DNA from: Enterobacter sp. JBIWA008
GTDB taxonomy: Bacteria; Pseudomonadota; Gammaproteobacteria; Enterobacterales; Enterobacteriaceae
Direction: 5' to 3'
Length of the DNA: 64,000 nt
Assembly (NCBI RefSeq): GCF_019968765.1
Contig: NZ_CP074149.1
Span: 930,001-994,000, forward strand
Made by a program: the position numbers and the translations under genes. Under the pieces are notes generated by a model. That model saw only the letters and a program-made list of their open reading frames with translations. It searched no databases and was not told where the DNA came from. The number at the start of each line of letters is the position of its first letter. Positions within the stretch are counted from its first letter, which is position 1. This document shows positions 55,081-64,000 of this stretch, piece after piece.

Positions 55081-56313
55081 ATGAAATATTTTTTCAATAC
55101 CCGGCTGGGGGAAACCCGCTATCAGCTGGCTGACGGCTCTCTGTTGTGCAAAGACGTGCCGATAGGTCGAACGGGTAAACAGCTCTACGGCGCTGCCGAT
55201 CTGCCAAACCTCAAACCCGACAAGCTCGGTGAGATAGTCGTAACGCGCTCTCCTGAGCAGGTATTCCATCCGGCCACGCTCGCCTCATTTGAAGGGATGA
55301 GCATCACTATCCTGCATCCTGAAGATGAAAACGGGAATGTGCGGCTGGTAAATCCCGAGAACTGGAAAGAGCTTGCGGTCGGGCATCTTCAGAACGTGCG
55401 GCGAGGGACTGGTGACCAGTCTGATTTGATGCTGGCTGACCTTATCGTCAAAGACGAAAGCGCCATTCAGCTTATCGAAGATGGTCTGCGCGAAGTGTCG
55501 TGCGGCTATGACGCGGAGTACGAGCAGACCGAGCCAGGTAAAGCCGAGCAGGTCGATATTACCGGAAACCATGTGGCTCTTGTCCCTAAAGGCAGAGCCG
55601 GAAATCGTTGTGCAATTGGAGACAGAGACACAATGGCAAATCAAAAGAAAAGCTGGTGGACCCGCATGCGCACGGCCATCAAAACGGGTGACGCTGACAC
55701 CATGAACGAACTGCTGGACTCTGCGCCAGCGGCGGTAACGGGTGATGAAGGGGATCTGCCCAGCGGCGTTAACCTCAACATTAACCTTTCACCGCAGCAA
55801 CCATTGCCGGACAAAAAGCCGGAAATGGGCGGAGAGCCAACCGGCGACGGCGAGGACGATATCAAAACCTTGCTCAAAGCCCTGCTGGCTAAGCTGGAAG
55901 GAAATGCGACGGGTGATAACGCCAATAATCCTGGCGAAAATGATAACAAAAACCCAACCGGCGACGACGAGGACAAAGAAGAGGAAACCACGATTACCGG
56001 TGACTCTGCCTATCGTGCCGAGGTTATCGTCCCGGGTATCGATCTGAGCCGTAAGGTGAAACCGACCGCGTTCAAACGTGATGTGCTGGCTGCCGCTGAC
56101 AAAACACTGGTTCGCCAGGTTGTCGGTGATGCGGATATCCGCAAATTGCCCAAGCAATCGGTCGATATGGCGTTTAACGCCGTGTCTGAGATTGCCAAAG
56201 GGCGAAACACTCGCACCACCACGGGCGATGCACAACGTCCAAATATGGGCATGACCAGCATCGCTTCCCTGAACAAACAAAACGCCGACTTCTGGTCTAA
56301 CCGCAAAGGATAA
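55081..56313 (+). CDS. DUF2213 head protease-scaffold protein
   Basis: A 410-residue protein. Residues 1-180 form a prohead-protease-like domain with His79 (ILHPED) and Ser140 (EVSCGY), then HVALVPKGRAG, as in U35-type maturation proteases. Residues 185-330 are acidic, Gly/Asp/Asn-rich, with many TGD repeats, as expected of a scaffold. An in-frame ATG at 55633 (residue 185) has GGAG 11 nt upstream and could make the scaffold alone. Confidence 0.8.
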   Translation: MKYFFNTRLGETRYQLADGSLLCKDVPIGRTGKQLYGAADLPNLKPDKLGEIVVTRSPEQVFHPATLASFEGMSITILHPEDENGNVRLVNPENWKELAVGHLQNVRRGTGDQSDLMLADLIVKDESAIQLIEDGLREVSCGYDAEYEQTEPGKAEQVDITGNHVALVPKGRAGNRCAIGDRDTMANQKKSWWTRMRTAIKTGDADTMNELLDSAPAAVTGDEGDLPSGVNLNINLSPQQPLPDKKPEMGGEPTGDGEDDIKTLLKALLAKLEGNATGDNANNPGENDNKNPTGDDEDKEEETTITGDSAYRAEVIVPGIDLSRKVKPTAFKRDVLAAADKTLVRQVVGDADIRKLPKQSVDMAFNAVSEIAKGRNTRTTTGDAQRPNMGMTSIASLNKQNADFWSNRKG

Positions 56314-56317
56314 TCCA

Positions 56318-56821
56318 ATGACTGCATATCTGTACCGGATGCCTGTTGGCATTGCCGGGGCTATCTCTCGCCCGCAGGACTTAACCGTCGAACCGGTGAT
56401 CCTTAAATCCGCTAACGCCTTCGCTGCCTATGGTCTGGCCGGCAAATACGACGCTGACGGCTTTTTCGTGCCGCTGGCGGACGGTGACACCGCCGACAAG
56501 GTGAAGGGTATCTACGTTCGTCCGTATCCGACCACATCGCAGCCAGACATGGTTCGCCAGGTGGGGACGGATAAGAACTTCCCGGGCGACGCCATGAAGC
56601 GTGGCTACATGACCGTTAACCTTGGATCTGGCTTCGATGCCAGCACCATCAAAAAAGGCGCGCCTGTCTACGTGGTTGTTTCGCTCGACTCAACCATTGA
56701 CGTGCCGCTGGGCGGCTTCATGTCCACGTCCGTCAGTGGCAAAAACGTGGCGCTGACCAACGCCGAATTCACAGGGGCCGGTGACGCTAACGGCAATGCA
56801 GAAATCTCCTGGAAGATTTAA
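56318..56821 (+). CDS. Head decoration / structural cement protein
   Basis: A 167-residue beta-rich protein with the pattern of small capsid-stabilising proteins that precede the capsid gene in DUF1073-type head modules (AGAISRPQDLTVEP, GAPVYVVVSLDS). Assigned mainly by position and composition. Confidence 0.65.
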   Translation: MTAYLYRMPVGIAGAISRPQDLTVEPVILKSANAFAAYGLAGKYDADGFFVPLADGDTADKVKGIYVRPYPTTSQPDMVRQVGTDKNFPGDAMKRGYMTVNLGSGFDASTIKKGAPVYVVVSLDSTIDVPLGGFMSTSVSGKNVALTNAEFTGAGDANGNAEISWKI

Positions 56822-56832
56822 GGAACAGACGA

Positions 56833-57774
56833 ATGATTACTTTTGATCAGGCAACCGTTGATAGCTCTGGTGCCTTTCTCATCGGGGAGCTGGAGAGACT
56901 CGACCAGACGCTGAACCTGCCGCTGGTGGGTTACACCTGGACCCGCGACATTCAACTGCGTGAAGACGTTTCTATCGCAGATGACATTTCCAGCTGGACT
57001 AACACCAGCTTTGGCGCTGCGGGTACTGGCGCAAATCCGAACGGTAAAAACTGGGTAGGTAAAGACTCCACCGCTATTGCTGGCGTGAACGTTGATATCG
57101 GCAAAGACGGCAATCCGCTGAACCTCTGGGGAATGGAACTGGGCTGGACCGTTGTAGAGCTGGCAGCAGCTCAGCAGGTAGGTCGCCCGATTGATACCCA
57201 GAAGTACGACGGGATGCAGCTCAAATGGCAGATGGACAACGACGAGCAGGTTTACATTGGCGATGATGCGCTCGGCCTGAAAGGGCTGGCAAACCTTGTC
57301 GGTGTGACGCTGAACAATGCGCCGAAGACCTGGGCGAACTCCACCAACGACGAGATTCTTGATAGCGTGAACAGCATTCTGTCGAATGCCTGGGCAGCAT
57401 CCGGTTATTCCGTCGTGCCTTCTGATCTGCGCATTCCGCCAGAGCAGTATTCACTGCTGGCGAGCCGTAAGGTTTCCGAAGCGGGTAACCAGTCACTGCT
57501 GACCTATCTGGCTGTGAACACTATCGCTTTCCACCAGAACGGCGTTCCGCTGGAAATCAAAGCGGTCAAATGGCTGAAAGGGCGCGGGGTTGGCGGTAAA
57601 GACCGTATGGTCGCCTACACCAACGACAAGAAATACGTGCGCTATCCGCTGGTGCCGTTGCAGAGCGTTCCTGTCCAGTATCGCGGTCTGTACCAGATTG
57701 CGACCTACTACGGCAAGCTCGGTGCGGTTGAGCCAGTGTACAAAGAAACCCTGTCCTACGTGGACGGTATCTGA
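56833..57774 (+). CDS. Major capsid protein (DUF2184 group)
   Basis: A 313-residue protein of the DUF2184 major capsid group, HK97-like fold by family knowledge. The segments GWTVVELAAAQQVGRPIDTQK and a C-terminal YRGLYQIATYYGKLGAVEPVY are typical. A GC-rich hairpin without a T-run (GGCCCC-GAAA-GGGGCC, 57784-57799) follows the gene and may stabilise its mRNA. Confidence 0.85.
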   Translation: MITFDQATVDSSGAFLIGELERLDQTLNLPLVGYTWTRDIQLREDVSIADDISSWTNTSFGAAGTGANPNGKNWVGKDSTAIAGVNVDIGKDGNPLNLWGMELGWTVVELAAAQQVGRPIDTQKYDGMQLKWQMDNDEQVYIGDDALGLKGLANLVGVTLNNAPKTWANSTNDEILDSVNSILSNAWAASGYSVVPSDLRIPPEQYSLLASRKVSEAGNQSLLTYLAVNTIAFHQNGVPLEIKAVKWLKGRGVGGKDRMVAYTNDKKYVRYPLVPLQSVPVQYRGLYQIATYYGKLGAVEPVYKETLSYVDGI

Positions 57775-57815
57775 TAACCAGAACGGCCCCGAAAGGGGCC
57801 AGAAGGAAACTGAAA

Positions 57816-58205
57816 ATGGCGAAAGAAAAGCTGGTTACCATCCATGTTCACACCCCGTTTACGCTGACGCTCGGCGATCAATCAAAACAGGAGTTTGGCC
57901 GGGGACGGCATAACGTACCGGAAGAGGTCGCGTCGCACTGGTTCACCCAGGCGCACTCTGAGCTTTCCGAAAGCGTGATTAGCGACACCGATGATCTGCA
58001 ACCCATTATCGACAGCCTGCAAGCGCAGATTGCCGACAAAGATAAGCAGATTGTCGATAAAGATCAGCTGATTGCCGATCTGAAAGAAGCGCTGCTCAAA
58101 CTGCAAGAGCAGAACGACAGCCTGCAAGCGCAGATTGCTGCCGCCCAGACTGGCGGCAATGGAGCAAAAGATGCCAAAGAATCAAAGCCTGCCAACAGTA
58201 AGTGA
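57816..58205 (+). CDS. Head accessory protein with coiled coil
   Basis: A 129-residue protein: a globular N-terminal half ([16 protein letters not shown]) and a coiled coil made from repeated units ([35 protein letters not shown]). The peptide repeat DSLQAQIA occurs twice, 41 residues apart. Overlaps the next gene by 35 bp. Function unknown, probably structural. Confidence 0.65.
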   Translation: MAKEKLVTIHVHTPFTLTLGDQSKQEFGRGRHNVPEEVASHWFTQAHSELSESVISDTDDLQPIIDSLQAQIADKDKQIVDKDQLIADLKEALLKLQEQNDSLQAQIAAAQTGGNGAKDAKESKPANSK

Positions 58206-58578
58206 TTTTCGCCGCGACTTCCCGCAGTTTGCTGACCCTGCCAAATATCCCGAAGCGCAAATCCAGTTTCGTCTGAATCTGGCCGATGTGCTGCTGAGCG
58301 AAAATGTCACCGGCAAAGAGTTGTTTCCGTACTTTGCCGAGTTGTTCGTGGCTCACTACATGACGCTATGGGCGGCAGATAGCCGGGCAATGCTGGTTGG
58401 CGGCCCGGGCGGTTCAACCAATGGTGTTCAATCCTCCAAGTCCGTTGACAAGGTAAGCGTCAGCTATGACACCAGCGCGACGCTAAACCCTGACGCAGGC
58501 TTCTGGAATAACACCCGATATGGCGCTGAATTTTATCAGCTGATCACGATGTTCGGTGCGGGCGGTCGCCAGCTATGA
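58171..58578 (+). CDS. Head-tail connector protein (DUF4054-like)
   Basis: A 135-residue protein. ATG 58171 is chosen because GGAGC lies 6 nt upstream. [24 protein letters not shown] and [12 protein letters not shown] are typical of DUF4054 connector-type proteins in contractile-tail phages. It links the portal to the tail. Confidence 0.75.
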   Translation: MPKNQSLPTVSDFRRDFPQFADPAKYPEAQIQFRLNLADVLLSENVTGKELFPYFAELFVAHYMTLWAADSRAMLVGGPGGSTNGVQSSKSVDKVSVSYDTSATLNPDAGFWNNTRYGAEFYQLITMFGAGGRQL

Positions 58579-59129
58579 GTTTCAAAAGCGGTGTAACAAC
58601 GAGGGTGGATAACGCTCAGGCCATTCTGGATGCGCTCAAATCCATCGGTAAAAAAGAAGTGCTGGTGGGCATCCCGGAAGAAGACAGCGAGCGTGAGGAT
58701 GTTCCGTTTGGTAATGCCGGGATCGGTTACGTCAACGAATACGGCTCACCGGCGCAAAACATCCCCCCGCGCCCGCACCTGATCCCCGGCGTTAAATCGG
58801 TAGAGGAACAGACAGTGCCGCAGCTAAAAGCAGCGGCGCAGGCTGCGCTTGATGGTAATGCGGCGGGTGCGGAAAGAGCGCTCAACCGCGCCGGAACGCT
58901 GGCCGCTAATGGCGTCAGGCGTTACATGACTATTACCGGCTTTACACCGCTTGCTGATAGCACCGTTGAAGCTCGCGCGCGTCGAGGGCGTAAAGGGGCG
59001 AAAGCGGAGCTTGCCCGACGCGCTGCTGGCGAGTCCCCCGGAACCGATCTGGTGAAACCGCTAATCGACACCGGGCAATATCGCAGAGCCATTACCCATG
59101 TTGTGAGGGATAAAGATGCCGACTCTTGA
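58575..59129 (+). CDS. Neck / tail-completion protein (gp10-like)
   Basis: A 184-residue protein resembling HK97-gp10-type neck proteins: [14 protein letters not shown] near the start, [18 protein letters not shown] (52-69), and C-terminal [15 protein letters not shown]. It overlaps both neighbours. Confidence 0.75.
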   Translation: MSFKSGVTTRVDNAQAILDALKSIGKKEVLVGIPEEDSEREDVPFGNAGIGYVNEYGSPAQNIPPRPHLIPGVKSVEEQTVPQLKAAAQAALDGNAAGAERALNRAGTLAANGVRRYMTITGFTPLADSTVEARARRGRKGAKAELARRAAGESPGTDLVKPLIDTGQYRRAITHVVRDKDADS

Positions 59130-59505
59130 TGTAACAGACGTGCTTTTTGACCCCGACTTTTGCGACTTCAACCTGTGGGTAACGCGTCGTGCGCAAACGG
59201 TGGACGAGGACGGGATCGGTAGCGACAGCGAAGTTAAAACGCAGTTTGCCGGGGTTGTTACCGTTGACCGCTCTCTGGAAAACCGCCGCATGCAGGCCGG
59301 GCAGGTTATCAGCGGCGCGATTCTTATCGTGACAACTGAGCGGCTGACACAGGGGCAGACTGGCCGTGATGCCGATATCGTGACGTATCAGAACCGTGAT
59401 TATCGTGTGACGTTCGTCGACCCGTATACCGCTTACGGTGCTGGCTTCGTCCAGGCGCATTGCGAACTGTTGCCGTTTGATGGGGGTACTCCCGTTGAGC
59501 AATAA
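59116..59505 (+). CDS. Head-tail joining protein, 129 aa
   Basis: A 129-residue beta-rich protein lying between two neck genes. RTV/D-GIGSDSE and VTVDRSLENRRMQ segments are shared, as far as I recall, with small neck proteins of myoviruses. Role assigned by position. Confidence 0.6.
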   Translation: MPTLDVTDVLFDPDFCDFNLWVTRRAQTVDEDGIGSDSEVKTQFAGVVTVDRSLENRRMQAGQVISGAILIVTTERLTQGQTGRDADIVTYQNRDYRVTFVDPYTAYGAGFVQAHCELLPFDGGTPVEQ

Positions 59506-60043
59506 CACCAGCACAGAGCGCGGCTGGCTGACACCCACCAGCGGCGATCCGGATTATGACGAAGCGCTAGACAGGCTGTTAAGCCAGTGGATGCGCAATG
59601 TTTCCGGCTTGCCTTCGGGGATGGTTCGCCCGCGCTGGCAGAAAGATCAGCCGCCACTGCTACCCGTTGAAACGAACTGGTGCGCGTTCGGCGTTACCGG
59701 ATGGCCCATTGATAACAGTCCTGCATTCACCAGGCAGACCGATGAGGGCGCTCAGCTCTGGCGGCATGAAACGTTTGAGTGCATGGCGTCGTTCTATGGC
59801 CCGGCTGGTATGTCTTATGCGTCCCGTTTTCGCGATGGCATATCTGTGCCGCAAAATAATGCTGAACTGAATGCGCTTGGTTTGTCCCTGGGCGACTACA
59901 CCGGTCTGACCCCTTTCCCCGAACTTATCAACCAGCAATGGGTTCGCCGCTACGACATGACGGTGCGCCTGCGCCGGAAGGTTGTGCGCGAGTACGGCAT
60001 TAAATCGCTGGTGGAAGCGCCAGTCACCTTTTTTGGAGAATAA
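59480..60043 (+). CDS. Neck terminator-like protein
   Basis: About 187 residues. ATG 59480 or TTG 59495 could be the start; the latter overlaps the previous stop more tightly. GWPIDNSPAF, HETFECMASFYGPAG and RRYDMTVRLRRKV fit neck proteins (LIC_12616-like) that precede the tail sheath gene. Confidence 0.7.
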   Translation: MGVLPLSNNTSTERGWLTPTSGDPDYDEALDRLLSQWMRNVSGLPSGMVRPRWQKDQPPLLPVETNWCAFGVTGWPIDNSPAFTRQTDEGAQLWRHETFECMASFYGPAGMSYASRFRDGISVPQNNAELNALGLSLGDYTGLTPFPELINQQWVRRYDMTVRLRRKVVREYGIKSLVEAPVTFFGE

Positions 60044-60046
60044 ACT

Positions 60047-61207
60047 ATGACGCAGGGCTTACCTGTATCCAACGTTGTAAACGTTGATGTGATCATCTCG
60101 CCGAAAGCGGCTACTGGTCGTAACTTCGGCGCGCTGCTGATCCTCGGTTCTTCCACTGTCATTCCGGTGCAGGAGCGCGTTCGCCTCTATGCGTCCGTTG
60201 AGGACATTGGCGAGGATTTCGGAGTCGACAGCCCGGAATATGAAGCGGCGCAGGTTTTCTTCAGCCAGTCGCCGAAGCCGACGCAGGTTTATGTTGGCCG
60301 CTGGGCGAAGACGCTGACCTCTTCCGAAGGTGGAAGCGTGGAAACCATTGTGCAAGCTGTTAATGCCTGCCTGCAATATACCAACTGGTATGGGCTGGTT
60401 GTCGCTGATGATGTTGCTGATGGCGATGATGTGCTTGATGCTGCCGACGTGATTGAGGTTGCTAAACTCATCGAAGCGTCCAGCCTGAGCCGCATTTTCG
60501 GGGTAACCTCTGCCGACGCCGAGATTATCAATACGACCTCGACGACCGATGTTGCGTCAAAATTAAAGGCTGGTAAGTATTCTCGGACCTTTATTCAGTA
60601 TTCCACCAGCAGCCCTTATGCTGCGGTTTCAGCTTTTGGTCGCGCGTTTACCGTCAATTTCAACGGCAGCAATACCACGATTACCCTGAAATTCAAACAG
60701 GAACCGAGCGTAACCTACGAAACGCTGACGGTAGGACAGGCGGCGGCTGTGGATGCGAAGAATGCGAACGTGTTCGTGTACTACGCCAACGACACGGCGA
60801 TCCTGCAACAGGGTGTTATGGCGAACGGAGACTTCTTCGACGAGCGCCACGGGCTCGACTGGTTGCAGAACTACGTTCAGACCAACCTCTATAACCTGCT
60901 TTACACCAGTACCACCAAAATTCCGCAGACTGATGCTGGTGTGACCCGTCTTCTTTCCGACGTTGAACAGTCCATGGATCAGTCCGTCACGAACGGTCTG
61001 GTAGCGGCTGGCGTGTGGAATGGTGGCCCTATCGGACAACTGAATTCCGGCGATACGCTGACCAAAGGCTATTACGTGTATGCACAGCCGCTGGTGCAGC
61101 AGGCACAGGCCGACCGCGAAGCGCGCAAAGCACCGTTAATTCAGGTGGCCTGTAAGCTGGCTGGCGCAGTTCATTATGCCGATGTGCAGATCAACGTGGT
61201 TCGCTAA
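60047..61207 (+). CDS. Contractile tail sheath protein (DUF3383)
   Basis: A 386-residue protein of the DUF3383 sheath group, with [18 protein letters not shown] at the start and [24 protein letters not shown] near the end. DUF3383 proteins form contractile sheaths, so this prophage should be a myovirus. The tube gene follows after 10 bp. Confidence 0.9.
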   Translation: MTQGLPVSNVVNVDVIISPKAATGRNFGALLILGSSTVIPVQERVRLYASVEDIGEDFGVDSPEYEAAQVFFSQSPKPTQVYVGRWAKTLTSSEGGSVETIVQAVNACLQYTNWYGLVVADDVADGDDVLDAADVIEVAKLIEASSLSRIFGVTSADAEIINTTSTTDVASKLKAGKYSRTFIQYSTSSPYAAVSAFGRAFTVNFNGSNTTITLKFKQEPSVTYETLTVGQAAAVDAKNANVFVYYANDTAILQQGVMANGDFFDERHGLDWLQNYVQTNLYNLLYTSTTKIPQTDAGVTRLLSDVEQSMDQSVTNGLVAAGVWNGGPIGQLNSGDTLTKGYYVYAQPLVQQAQADREARKAPLIQVACKLAGAVHYADVQINVVR

Positions 61208-61217
61208 GGAGCGATAA

Positions 61218-61658
61218 ATGGCAACTTATTCTTTTCTCGATGTAACCGCGTCGCTCACCGGGCCGACCGGCGTTATCGATCTTGGTCAGGGTTCTGCGAA
61301 CTCTGAGGAAGGTATCACCCAGACCATGGGCGGCAACAAGAACACCATGACCATCGGTGCCGATGGCGAAGTGATGCACAGCCTGCACGCCGACAAGTCA
61401 GGCACCATTACGGTAACGCTGCTGAAAACCTCCCCCGTGAACAAGAAGCTGTCTCTGGCGTATAACGCGCAAAGCCAGTCCTCTGCCACCTGGGGCAATA
61501 ACGTGATCGTCATTCGCAACACGGCATCTGGTGATATCTCTACTGCGCGTTCGTGTGCATTCCAGAAACAGCCTGATTTCAATAATGCCAAAGAGGGCGG
61601 AACCGTCGCCTGGGTATTCGACTGCGGCAAGATTGACCAGCTGCTCGGGGAGTTTTAA
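61218..61658 (+). CDS. Tail tube protein (DUF3277)
   Basis: A 146-residue beta-rich protein with SLTGPTGVIDLGQGSANSEEGI and GTITVTLLKTSPVN, typical of the DUF3277 inner tube that polymerises inside the sheath. Confidence 0.88.
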   Translation: MATYSFLDVTASLTGPTGVIDLGQGSANSEEGITQTMGGNKNTMTIGADGEVMHSLHADKSGTITVTLLKTSPVNKKLSLAYNAQSQSSATWGNNVIVIRNTASGDISTARSCAFQKQPDFNNAKEGGTVAWVFDCGKIDQLLGEF

Positions 61659-61661
61659 CGC

Positions 61662-62087
61662 ATGGAATTCGAAATTAAGGGCGTGAAATATCGCACTGCA
61701 AAACTCAGTGTTTTCGAACAACTGAAGGTGTCACGCAAGCTGTTGCCGGTGCTGGCCGGGATGGTTTCTGACTTCCGGAGCGTTCAGGAGAAGATCAGCA
61801 GCAAAGATACCGAAGGCGCGATGGCTACCATCCTGCCAAAGATTGCCAATGCTGTGTCCGATCTGAGCGATGGAGACGTGGACGCTATCCTGTTTCCCTG
61901 CCTTTCCGTAGTTTCACGCGAGCACATGAAAGGCTGGGTGCCGGTATGCCAGCATGGCGAAATGGCGTTTGACGATATCGACCTGCTGACCATGCTGCAA
62001 CTGGTGGCGCGGGTGGTCGCCGACTCTCTGGGAAATTTTTTGCAAGGACTCCCTACCAGCGAGACGCCCACCCCGCCAGCGGAATAA
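61662..62087 (+). CDS. Tail assembly chaperone (short form)
   Basis: A 141-residue protein in the position of the lambda gpG-type chaperone, between tube and tape measure. It is helical and has a Pro-rich end (LPTSETPTPPAE). A slippery heptamer near its end allows a longer form; see the next two entries. Confidence 0.85.
   Translation: MEFEIKGVKYRTAKLSVFEQLKVSRKLLPVLAGMVSDFRSVQEKISSKDTEGAMATILPKIANAVSDLSDGDVDAILFPCLSVVSREHMKGWVPVCQHGEMAFDDIDLLTMLQLVARVVADSLGNFLQGLPTSETPTPPAE
62033..62039 (+). other. -1 frameshift site A AAT TTT
   Basis: In the chaperone frame the bases read A-AAT-TTT, a classic X-XXY-YYZ slippery heptamer, followed by two more T. A G+C-rich stretch that could fold lies downstream. 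It is 16 codons before the short-form stop. Confidence 0.75.
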
Positions 62088-62275
62088 CCTTCAACAGCCT
62101 GCCGGGCGGTGAAGATTTTATTCTTCGTCCGGCGCTAGCCTTCCATATTGACCAGAAAGACCTTAACAGCGGTGCGGTAGACCTCTGCCGCATCGCGCTT
62201 CTCAATGACTACCTCGACATGCGCGAGGATAACGACGCCCGGGTAGATAAATGGAGAGCGGCCAATGAGCGGTAA
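62039..62275 (+). CDS. Frameshift extension of the tail assembly chaperone (G-T type)
   Basis: After the slip, the -1 frame encodes 78 more residues ending at 62275, for a product of about 204 residues. The extension has a clear conserved look (LPGGEDFILRPALAFHIDQKD, ALLNDYLDMREDN) and no good start codon of its own. It ends 8 bp inside the tape measure gene, just as gpGT does in lambda-type tails. Confidence 0.75.
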   Translation, partial: FARTPYQRDAHPASGITFNSLPGGEDFILRPALAFHIDQKDLNSGAVDLCRIALLNDYLDMREDNDARVDKWRAANER

Positions 62276-64000
62276 CGCAGATACGATTAAAGACTTCCTT
62301 GTTTCGCTGGGGTTCGATATCGATCAGGCTGGCGCTAATAAGTTTGAAGCAGTGCTGAAAGGCGTTACCGCGAATGTTCTGAAGGTCGGCGCGGTGGTGG
62401 AAGGCGCAGCGCTGAGCATTGTTGGGTTTACCACCCAGATCGCGAATGGTCTGGATAAGATTTACTGGGCATCCCAACGGACGGGGGCCAGCGTCCAAGG
62501 CATCAAAGCGCTGGGCTATGCCGCATCGCAAACCGGTGCCAGCGCCGAGTCGGCCATGTCCTCCCTTGAAGGACTGGCTGGTTTCATGCGTAGCAATCCG
62601 GGGGCGGAGGGCTTCCTGAACCGTCTGGGCGTACAGACCCGCGATGTCAGCGGAAAGATGCGTGATACTGCCGCCATCTTTACTGGCGTTGGGCAAAAGC
62701 TCAACAACATGCCGTATTACCGCGCGAAGCAATACGCGCAGATGCTCGGCATCGATGAAAACACGCTGATGGCGATGCGGCGCGGCATGAATGGCTTTAC
62801 CGCCGATTACCAGTCTATGCTGCAAAAGACGGGGTTCAACGCTGATAAGGCAGCCGTTCAGTCCAACAAATTCATGACGTCCATGCGCGGGCTTACGTCG
62901 CTGTTCGGCATTATGCGGGACAAGATCGGCTCAAACCTCGCTGGTGGTCTTGCTGGTTCGCTGGACAGCCTGCGGCGGCGCATCCTCGACAACTTCCCGA
63001 AGATTGAGGAAACGCTGACCAAAGTCATTAAAGGCGTGATCTGGCTTGCGAACGCATTCACACGAATGGCGTGGCGGGTGATTCAGGCCGCTGGTTCTGT
63101 CATTGAATGGTGGAAAAAGCTGGACGATGGCAGCAAAAAGTTCCTGATGACCATCGGCGCAATCCTCATCGCTTGGCGTTTGCTCAATGCTGCATTTCTG
63201 AAATCACCTATCGGCCTGATCACCACGCTGATTCTGGCGATCGGATTACTCTATGACGATTACCAGACGTGGAAAGAGGGCGGTAAAAGCCTGATTGACT
63301 GGTCTAAGTGGCAGCCAGAGATTGAGCAAGCAAAAAAGGTATTTAAATGGTTACGCGATAAGTTTCTGGAGCTCAAGGACAACCTGGGCGGCTGGAAAAA
63401 TACGCTCACCATCCTGTTTGGCTTTCTGGCCGGTGCGAAGCTGGTCTCCATGCTCACGGGTATCGGGCGACTTGTCGCCGGATTTATGGGGCTCGGTAAG
63501 GCAATCGGCGGTTCTATTGGTGGGCTGGGTAAGCTGGCGCAGGGGATCGCGCAGCTGGCAATCAAGAATCCCTGGTTGCTTATGTTCATTCCTGCCAACA
63601 ATACGCCGACCACCAGCGAAGAAATGGCATCGATTGGCGGTATAGGTAGCAATATCGTACCCGAAAGGCAGCAGGCATATGAGGCGCTGAGAAAGGAAAA
63701 CCCTGGCAAAGACTTTTTCACTGATGAGCAAATCCAGCGAAAAATTCAGGAGATGGGACTGGAGCCAGAGCAGCGAGCGCAGTCTGTTAAGCGACCTCAG
63801 GCGACAGCCCAGGGCAAGGTATTGCTCGACTGGATGGGGCCAATGTTCAATAAACTGGAGTCGCTTTATCAGCTGCCAGCTGGCCTGTTGAAAAGCGTGG
63901 CGATCACCGAGTCGGGTGGTAACCAGTTCGCCATGTCCGGCGCAGGCGCGAAAGGACTGTTTCAATTTATGGATGGCACGGCGCGCGACATGGGCCTGCG
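62265..64000 (+). CDS. Tape measure protein with lytic transglycosylase motif (3' truncated by window)
   Basis: Open from ATG 62265 to the window edge, 578 residues visible. It has long helical regions, several hydrophobic stretches (about 305-325, 384-415, 423-450) and Gly-rich repeats as expected of a tape measure. Near the visible end a transglycosylase-like motif appears (VAITESGGNQFAMSGAGAKG, then LFQFM), which would open peptidoglycan during DNA entry. It sets tail length. Confidence 0.88.
   Translation, partial: MSGNADTIKDFLVSLGFDIDQAGANKFEAVLKGVTANVLKVGAVVEGAALSIVGFTTQIANGLDKIYWASQRTGASVQGIKALGYAASQTGASAESAMSSLEGLAGFMRSNPGAEGFLNRLGVQTRDVSGKMRDTAAIFTGVGQKLNNMPYYRAKQYAQMLGIDENTLMAMRRGMNGFTADYQSMLQKTGFNADKAAVQSNKFMTSMRGLTSLFGIMRDKIGSNLAGGLAGSLDSLRRRILDNFPKIEETLTKVIKGVIWLANAFTRMAWRVIQAAGSVIEWWKKLDDGSKKFLMTIGAILIAWRLLNAAFLKSPIGLITTLILAIGLLYDDYQTWKEGGKSLIDWSKWQPEIEQAKKVFKWLRDKFLELKDNLGGWKNTLTILFGFLAGAKLVSMLTGIGRLVAGFMGLGKAIGGSIGGLGKLAQGIAQLAIKNPWLLMFIPANNTPTTSEEMASIGGIGSNIVPERQQAYEALRKENPGKDFFTDEQIQRKIQEMGLEPEQRAQSVKRPQATAQGKVLLDWMGPMFNKLESLYQLPAGLLKSVAITESGGNQFAMSGAGAKGLFQFMDGTARDMGL

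Noticed and set aside
29639..64000. CRISPR array or IS element in the prophage
   Set aside because: No evenly spaced direct repeats with unique spacers and no transposase were found; the only regular repeats are the origin iterons and operators.

Overview
The window is a chromosomal segment of an enteric gammaproteobacterium of the family Enterobacteriaceae, most likely Enterobacter or a close relative. The evidence is a gene order collinear with the E. coli proAB region (fadE, gmhA, yafJ, yafK, dinB, pepD, gpt, frsA, crl, phoE, proB, proA, thrW) with very E. coli-like proteins. A Na+-NQR operon sits between yafK and dinB; as far as I recall, E. coli K-12 lacks it there. The genus is inference from gene content; no 16S or marker comparison was possible.

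Region 1 (1-7435) is an import locus: the end of a GntR/FadR-type regulator, two peptide-type ABC ATPases, a periplasmic binding protein, two permeases and a cytoplasmic gamma-glutamyltranspeptidase-like hydrolase, all overlapping or tightly spaced. It looks like uptake of a small (perhaps gamma-glutamyl) peptide coupled to cleavage in the cytoplasm.

Region 2 (7487-13155) holds yafV, fadE with a FadR operator, gmhA, yafJ and the L,D-transpeptidase-fold gene yafK/dpaA. Region 3 (13454-19506) is nqrABCDEF-nqrM, the respiratory sodium pump, without an apbE gene inside the operon. Region 4 (19540-29714) holds an exported GDPD-family protein that has lost key active-site residues, dinB with a LexA-like box, pepD, gpt, frsA, crl, phoE with a Pho-box-like site, proBA and tRNA-Thr(CGU).

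Region 5 (about 29669 to beyond 64000) is a prophage in the 3' end of thrW; its right end is outside the window. The early half is lambdoid: P22-type integrase, Xis-like protein, a cytosine-C5/adenine-N6 methyltransferase fusion, an SSB-like / Sak4-like / ExoX-like recombination set, CI, Cro and CII with four 13-bp operators, an O-type initiator carrying five iterons inside its gene, a DnaB helicase, a nin-like region (NinB, DUF1364, RusA) and a Q-like gene followed by a short leader and terminator. The late half encodes a three-gene sugar/methyl-transfer cargo, holins, a GH19 endolysin, spanins, terminase, a head module and a contractile tail (sheath, tube, frameshifted chaperone, tape measure). 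It is therefore a temperate myovirus with lambdoid control. CI and Cro act at the paired operators, CII would favour lysogeny, O and DnaB start replication at the iterons, and the Q-like protein would release transcription from the late promoter through cargo, lysis and structural genes.
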